Program-made: the position numbers and the translations under genes | The notes under the pieces: generated by a model | What the model was told of the DNA's origin: nothing | What the model saw: only the letters and a program-made list of their open reading frames with translations | Databases searched by the model: none | Source: Xylanimonas protaetiae | Lineage (GTDB): Bacteria > Actinomycetota > Actinomycetes > Actinomycetales > Cellulomonadaceae | Length of the DNA stretch: 64,000 bases | Direction: 5' to 3' | Assembly: GCF_004135385.1 (NCBI RefSeq) | Contig: NZ_CP035493.1 | Coordinates: 1,426,001-1,490,000, forward strand | Part shown: positions 59,747 through 64,000 of the stretch, in pieces | How the letters are laid out: each line of letters begins with the position of its first letter | Numbering within the stretch: position 1 is the stretch's first letter

Positions 59747-61869
59747 CCCGCCGCCTGCGGGGAGCCGTCGCGCTGCTCGCGGTGGCCGTGCTGCTGGGCT
59801 GCACGGCCACCTCCGAGGCCGGGCCCGGCGGCCCGCCCGCCGCTCCGTCCGCCGTCCCCGCGCCCCGCCCGCCCGACGTCGACCTGACGATCCTCCCGGC
59901 CCGGCAGGTCGCACCCACGCCCGGGATGCGGCTGGCCGAGGGACTCTCGCCGCCCACGAACCGCTGGTTCTCGGCGCTCGCGCTCGGCGACGCGCCGCAG
60001 CCGGTCTTCCCGCTGCCGCTGGCCGTCGCCCTGACGGCGACCGGCTTCGGCGTCGGCGTCCCGCAGGTGACGACGACGGCGACCGGCGTCTTCGGCCCGT
60101 ACGCGCCCCAGCTCACCGTGGACGTCGGCGGGCGGGACCCCGAGGTCTCCGCGTACGACGCCGCGTCCGTGACCATGGACCTCGGCACGGGCGCCCTCAC
60201 GGTCGTCGAGGGCTCCCCGGTGCTGCACTGGACGGCGGCCAACCCCGGGGCGGCACGCTTCGACACCCCGTTCGAGCCCGGCGGACCGGCGGGCTCCGCC
60301 GTCGCCGCCGTGGGCGGGCGCACGTGGCTCCTGCTGGCGACCGACCCCGACGGCGCCCCCGCCGCTCCGGCGCTCGCGGCCGACGGCCGGTCCGCCGACG
60401 TCCCCGCGGGCGGCGGCCTCGCGTGGCTCGCGCTGCCCGACGGCGTCGCCGCCGGGTCGGCGGCCGCGCGGACGCTGGCCGACGCCGCCGCGCACCCGCC
60501 CGCGCCCACGACCCTGCGCTGGGCGGTCTCCGCGGGCACCGCCACCACGGAGCTCGACCTCGGCGCCCCCACCGCCGTCGTCCGGCTGCCGCACCAGGCG
60601 ACGCTCGCCCCGGCGGACGACCTGGACTGCGACGGGCTCGGCGCGTACGCGACCGTGCTGGGCGCCGCCACCGCGTGCGCCGGCCGCACCGCCGCCTGGT
60701 CCGTCCCGGCCGTCGCCGTCGACGCCACGCTCGACGTCGCCGCCCTCCCCGAGGCCGAGCGGGCCGAGCTCGCCGACGCCGTCACGGCCGACACCGAGCG
60801 GCTCGCCGGGGACGCCGCGCCCGCCTACCCGGCCGACACGTACTTCGGCGGGAAGGCCCTCGCGCGCGACGCGCACCTGCTCACGCTCGCCACCGCGCTC
60901 GGCCTCGACGAGCCCGCGGCACGCCTGCGCGAACGCCTCGGGGCGGAGCTGCGCCTGCGCGCCGAGCCCGACGGCTGTGCCCGCCGGGCCGAGCGCTGCT
61001 TCGTGCTCGACCCGGTGCTCGCCACCGTCGTCGGGCTGCCGGCAGGGTTCGGCTCCGAGGAGGGCAACGACCACCACTTCCACGACGGGTACCTGCTGGA
61101 GGCCGCGGCGCTCGCCGCCGCGGACGACGCCGCGCACGGCGACGGGACGCTCGCCGCGGCCCTCGCACCCGTCGCCGACCTGCTGGCCGCCGACGTCGCC
61201 GCGGCCGGCCCCGTGCCCGCCGGAGACGGCCCTGCCATCCCCGCGCTGCGCACCTTCGACGCGTTCGCGGGCCACTCGTGGGCCTCCGGCTACGCCCCCT
61301 TCGCGGACGGCAACAACCAGGAGTCCTCCTCCGAGGCGGTCGCCGCGTGGCACGGCCTGGCCCTGTGGGCGTCCGTGCGGGACGACGCCGCGCTGGGCGA
61401 CGAGGCACGCTGGCTGCTCGCCTCCGAGGCCGCCTCGGCCCGCGCCTACTGGCTCGAGCCCGACGGCGGCCCGACGTCGTTCGCGTCGCTCGTGTGGGGC
61501 GGCAAGCGGGAGCGGGCGACCTGGTTCTCACCGGCGCCGAGCGCTGCGCTCGGCATCCAGGTGCTCCCCGTGACGCCGTCCTCGGGCTACCTCGCGGGCC
61601 CGGAGGGGACGCCGCCCGACGGCGGCGCCCGCGTCCGGGCGAACCTCGCCGAGGCGCTCGGCGTCGCCCCGGCCGACCTCTGGGCCGACCCGTCCGCGTG
61701 GGACATCCCGTTCGGCGACCAGCTGCTCGCCTACGCGGCGCTCGCCGGCCCCGACGACGCCGCGCACGCCGCCGCTCTGCTGCGGGAGCTGCCGGACGAG
61801 CGGATCGACGACGGCTCGACGCGCGCGTGGCTCCTCGCCTGGGCCATGACGCGCGCCGCGGGCGGCTGA
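59743..61869 (+). CDS. GH81 endo-beta-1,3-glucanase lipoprotein
   Basis: A 708-residue protein from GTG 59743. The signal peptide ends in a lipobox (AVLLGC). The domain carries GH81 motifs: SPPTNRWFSALALGD at the start, GSEEGNDHHFHDGYLLEAAA with the DxHFHxGY catalytic Asp segment, and FAGHSWASGYAPFADGNNQE followed by SSSEAVAAWHG, which carries the family's Glu residues. GH81 enzymes cut beta-1,3-glucan. Beside a GT2 synthase it would trim, release or edit the nascent polymer, as hydrolases do in other exopolysaccharide operons. Confidence 0.92.
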   Translation: MTRRLRGAVALLAVAVLLGCTATSEAGPGGPPAAPSAVPAPRPPDVDLTILPARQVAPTPGMRLAEGLSPPTNRWFSALALGDAPQPVFPLPLAVALTATGFGVGVPQVTTTATGVFGPYAPQLTVDVGGRDPEVSAYDAASVTMDLGTGALTVVEGSPVLHWTAANPGAARFDTPFEPGGPAGSAVAAVGGRTWLLLATDPDGAPAAPALAADGRSADVPAGGGLAWLALPDGVAAGSAAARTLADAAAHPPAPTTLRWAVSAGTATTELDLGAPTAVVRLPHQATLAPADDLDCDGLGAYATVLGAATACAGRTAAWSVPAVAVDATLDVAALPEAERAELADAVTADTERLAGDAAPAYPADTYFGGKALARDAHLLTLATALGLDEPAARLRERLGAELRLRAEPDGCARRAERCFVLDPVLATVVGLPAGFGSEEGNDHHFHDGYLLEAAALAAADDAAHGDGTLAAALAPVADLLAADVAAAGPVPAGDGPAIPALRTFDAFAGHSWASGYAPFADGNNQESSSEAVAAWHGLALWASVRDDAALGDEARWLLASEAASARAYWLEPDGGPTSFASLVWGGKRERATWFSPAPSAALGIQVLPVTPSSGYLAGPEGTPPDGGARVRANLAEALGVAPADLWADPSAWDIPFGDQLLAYAALAGPDDAAHAAALLRELPDERIDDGSTRAWLLAWAMTRAAGG

Positions 61870-61993
61870 CGCGCGCCGCGGGCCGCTGAGGTCGTCGTCG
61901 TGTGCGCAGCGACGCGCCTCCCGCGGCGTCACGCGAGCCACTACGGTGACCCGTGATCGGCTCGTTCACACGACCTTCACGGAATGGAGCACC

Positions 61994-63385
61994 ATGGCCG
62001 CTACGCCGCGCGCCCCCTTCGGCTGGACCCTGCACGGTGATGGCAAGACCCTCGCACCCGGCGACGTCGTCGCACCCGGCCAACGGCTGACCTGGCCGCG
62101 CACGGTCGGGATCGGCCTGCAGCACGTCGTCGCGATGTTCGGCGCGACGTTCCTCGTCCCGCTCATCACGGGCTTCCCGCCGTCGACGACCCTGTTCTTC
62201 TCCGCGATCGGCACCATCGGGTTCCTGCTCATCACGGGCAACCGCCTGCCGAGCTACCTCGGCTCGAGCTTCGCGTTCATCGCCCCGATCATGGCCGCCA
62301 AGGCGTCCGCGGGCGGCGACCTCGGCACCGCGATCGGCGGCATCCTCGCCACCGGTCTGCTGCTCGCCGTCGTCGGCCTCGTCGTGCACTTCACGGGCGG
62401 CGGCTGGATCGACGCCGTCATGCCGCCCATCGTCACGGGCACCATCGTGGCGCTCATCGGCTTCAACCTGGCCGGCGCGGCCTGGTGCACGCCCGCGACG
62501 GGCGAGCTCGACGGGCAGGCGGTCAACTTCGTCGACGTCTGCACGGGCGGCTTCAAGACGGCGCCGCTGACGGGCGCGATCACGCTCGGCGCGATCATCC
62601 TGTCGTCGGTGCTGTTCAAGGGCATCCTCGGGCGCCTGTCGATCCTCGTCGGCGTCGTCGTCGGCTACGTCGCCGCGATCGTCCAGGGCCAGGTCAGCTT
62701 CGACGCCGTGCGCGACGCCGACTGGATCGGCCTGCCCACCTTCCACGCGCCGTCGTTCGACGCCTCGGTGCTCGGGTACTTCCTGCCCGTCGTGCTCGTG
62801 CTCATCGCCGAGAACGTCGGCCACGTGAAGTCGGTCTCGGCCATGACGGGCCAGAACTTCGACAAGGTCACCGGCCGGGCGCTCTTCGCCGACGGCCTGG
62901 CGACGTCGCTCGCCGGCCTCGGCGGCGGCTCGGGCACCACCACGTACGCGGAGAACATCGGCGTCATGGCCGCCACGCGCGTGTACTCGACGGCGGCCTA
63001 CTGGGTCGCGGCGGTCGGGGCGCTCGCGCTGTCGCTCTTCCCGAAGTTCGGGGCGCTCATCGCCACCGTGCCCGCGGGCGTGCTCGGCGGTGCCGGCACC
63101 ATGCTCTACGGCATGATCGGCATCCTCGGCGCGCGCATCTGGGTGCAGAGCAAGGTCGACTTCTCCAACCCGATCAATCTCACCACCGCCGCCGTGCCGC
63201 TCATCATCGGCATCGCGAACTTCACCTGGGTGGTGGGCGACCTGTCGTTCGCCGGCATCGCGCTGGGCTCCGGCGCCGCGCTGGTCATCTACCACGGCAT
63301 GCGGGCGCTCTCGCGCCTCACGGGCGCGCACCAGGAGCCGGCCACCCCGGCGTCGGCCCCCGCGGGTGCCGAGCTGCAGCACTGA
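61994..63385 (+). CDS. Uracil-xanthine permease (NCS2 family)
   Basis: A 463-residue transporter from ATG 61994 with a GGAG ribosome site. About 14 helices; the NCS2 signatures are LQHVVAMFGATFLVPLITGF near residue 40, VLVLIAENVGHVKSVSAMTG and the GLGGGSGTTTYAENIGVMAA loop. It imports uracil (possibly xanthine) with protons. A Cys-bearing insert (WCTPATGELDGQAVNFVDVC) between two helices is slightly unusual. Followed by a strong terminator. Confidence 0.92.
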   Translation: MAATPRAPFGWTLHGDGKTLAPGDVVAPGQRLTWPRTVGIGLQHVVAMFGATFLVPLITGFPPSTTLFFSAIGTIGFLLITGNRLPSYLGSSFAFIAPIMAAKASAGGDLGTAIGGILATGLLLAVVGLVVHFTGGGWIDAVMPPIVTGTIVALIGFNLAGAAWCTPATGELDGQAVNFVDVCTGGFKTAPLTGAITLGAIILSSVLFKGILGRLSILVGVVVGYVAAIVQGQVSFDAVRDADWIGLPTFHAPSFDASVLGYFLPVVLVLIAENVGHVKSVSAMTGQNFDKVTGRALFADGLATSLAGLGGGSGTTTYAENIGVMAATRVYSTAAYWVAAVGALALSLFPKFGALIATVPAGVLGGAGTMLYGMIGILGARIWVQSKVDFSNPINLTTAAVPLIIGIANFTWVVGDLSFAGIALGSGAALVIYHGMRALSRLTGAHQEPATPASAPAGAELQH

Positions 63386-63396
63386 CGTCCCGTCAC

Positions 63397-63433
63397 GCGA
63401 ACGGCCGCGGGCAGCCTGCCCGCGGCCGTTCGC
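63397..63433. terminator. Strong hairpin terminator between convergent genes
   Basis: A 17-bp perfect stem (GCGAACGGCCGCGGGCA with its complement) around a three-base loop lies between the permease stop and the stop of the LytR_C gene. Its position fits a bidirectional terminator; no U tract follows, as is common in GC-rich actinobacteria. Confidence 0.8.
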
Positions 63434-63443
63434 ATGCGAAGGA

Positions 63444-64000
63444 TCAGCCCTGGGCGGGAGGCTCCACCGTGGGCGCCGGGAGCTTGGTGATCTCGGCGGC
63501 GGGCTTGCAGCCGTCCATGTTCGTCAGCGGGCCGGTGCTGACCGCGTCCTGGTCGAGGGGCCGGTCGAAGTTCAGGCCCACGAGCAGGTCGACCGTGGCG
63601 TCCTCCCGGGCATCCATCACGAGCCGCATCCGGGGGAACTGGAGCGCGAGCGTGTAGGCGGCGACGATGCCCTGCTCGCCGAACCGCAGCTCGCTGTGGT
63701 TGAGCATGGGCGTGTGGTTGCCCACGCTGTTGATGGCGAACCCGCGCTGGAAGAGCACCGTCCGGTTCGCCGCCGCGATGCCGGCCACGCCGTCGGGCCC
63801 CGTCGCGTTGAGGATGTTGACGTGCACGTCCCCGTAGGCCAGGGGCAGGGCCCCGTCGGGCTGGCCCTCGACCGCCGGCAGGCACGGCGGCGTGAACGGG
63901 TCCTCGGGGTCCGACGGCGTGAAGCCGCGGGCGAACGGCGCGTCCACCGCGCCGGTGAAGATCGCGAGGGCGCCGAGCCCCACCACGGCGAGCACCGCGA
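63444..64000 (-). CDS. LytR_C-domain membrane protein, N-terminus beyond window
   Basis: The frame is open to the right edge, so the start is missing. Visible are a membrane helix (MLAVVGLGALAIFTGAV), a Pro-rich loop with CLPAVEG, then a LytR C-terminal domain (HVNILNATGPDGVAGIAAAN, RGFAINSVGNHTPMLNHSEL, AAYTLALQFPRMRLVMDARE). This domain is found alone in many actinobacterial cell-wall-linked proteins. A Cys pair (PPCLPA and MDGCKPA) may form a disulphide. Role in envelope biology, otherwise unknown. Confidence 0.85.
   Translation of the reverse strand, partial: AVLAVVGLGALAIFTGAVDAPFARGFTPSDPEDPFTPPCLPAVEGQPDGALPLAYGDVHVNILNATGPDGVAGIAAANRTVLFQRGFAINSVGNHTPMLNHSELRFGEQGIVAAYTLALQFPRMRLVMDAREDATVDLLVGLNFDRPLDQDAVSTGPLTNMDGCKPAAEITKLPAPTVEPPAQG

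Noticed and set aside
61994-63385. Xanthine-specific rather than uracil permease
   Set aside because: The NCS2 motifs do not settle the base transported; no purine or pyrimidine genes adjoin, so the call is left general.

Overview
The window reads as chromosome of a very GC-rich actinobacterium. Support for this: coding is strongly GC-biased, GTG starts are frequent and overlap the preceding stop (GTGA or ATGA), several families are typical of actinobacteria (Rv2466c-like DsbA protein, LytR_C protein, HisKA_3/NarL two-component pairs), and the mobile element has a RepSA/TraSA core. A Cellulomonas-like or Promicromonospora-like host is a guess from gene content only.

Layout. 1-9.3 kb is chromosomal: an ABC exporter end, mgtE with a possible leader ORF, a histidine kinase/response regulator/DUF4097 operon, a phytoene-dehydrogenase-like oxidoreductase and a two-gene HTTM membrane cassette. 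An IS4-family element (9269-10753) sits between this and a sirtuin gene. A tRNA-Ser(CGA) at 12079-12165 carries a roughly 25.6-kb integrated element (12153-37800) bounded by a repeat of the tRNA 3' end and its terminator. Its core (integrase, excisionase, RepSA-type HUH initiator, FtsK/TraSA-type translocase, Pra-like activator) identifies it as an actinomycete integrative and conjugative element (AICE).

The cargo half of the AICE is a defence-like island. It holds a P-loop ATPase, Nudix and HD enzymes, a possible Mrr-like protein, a GIY-YIG protein, an Eco57I-class methyltransferase with a candidate endonuclease plus a decayed second endonuclease, and a TIR-like (DUF1863/ThsB-type) + SLATT-like + TIR gene cluster. 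A second copy of the IS4 element, differing by one transposase residue, has inserted in the TIR gene. The reading frame is restored exactly when the IS and one 10-bp target duplication are removed. An IS1634-type element lies near the right end.

37.8-64 kb is chromosome again: a methyltransferase-like membrane protein, DinB protein, a receiver/kinase/regulator set, several frameshifted genes, a deleted alkaline phosphatase remnant beside a long hairpin and an octamer array, alcohol dehydrogenase, a glycosyltransferase/SGNH hydrolase operon, an Nramp transporter with an operator-like palindrome, an acyl-CoA dehydrogenase, an FMN-riboswitch-controlled PnuC/RibM-like vitamin transporter, a GT2 synthase + membrane-fusion-type protein + GH81 beta-1,3-glucanase operon, a nucleobase permease and a partial LytR_C protein.

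At least five genes (integrase, traSA, a lipoprotein, an F420-type oxidoreductase, a small Cys-rich protein) are split by single-base frame changes. Four of them fall at G or C runs, so assembly indels must be excluded before they are called pseudogenes.
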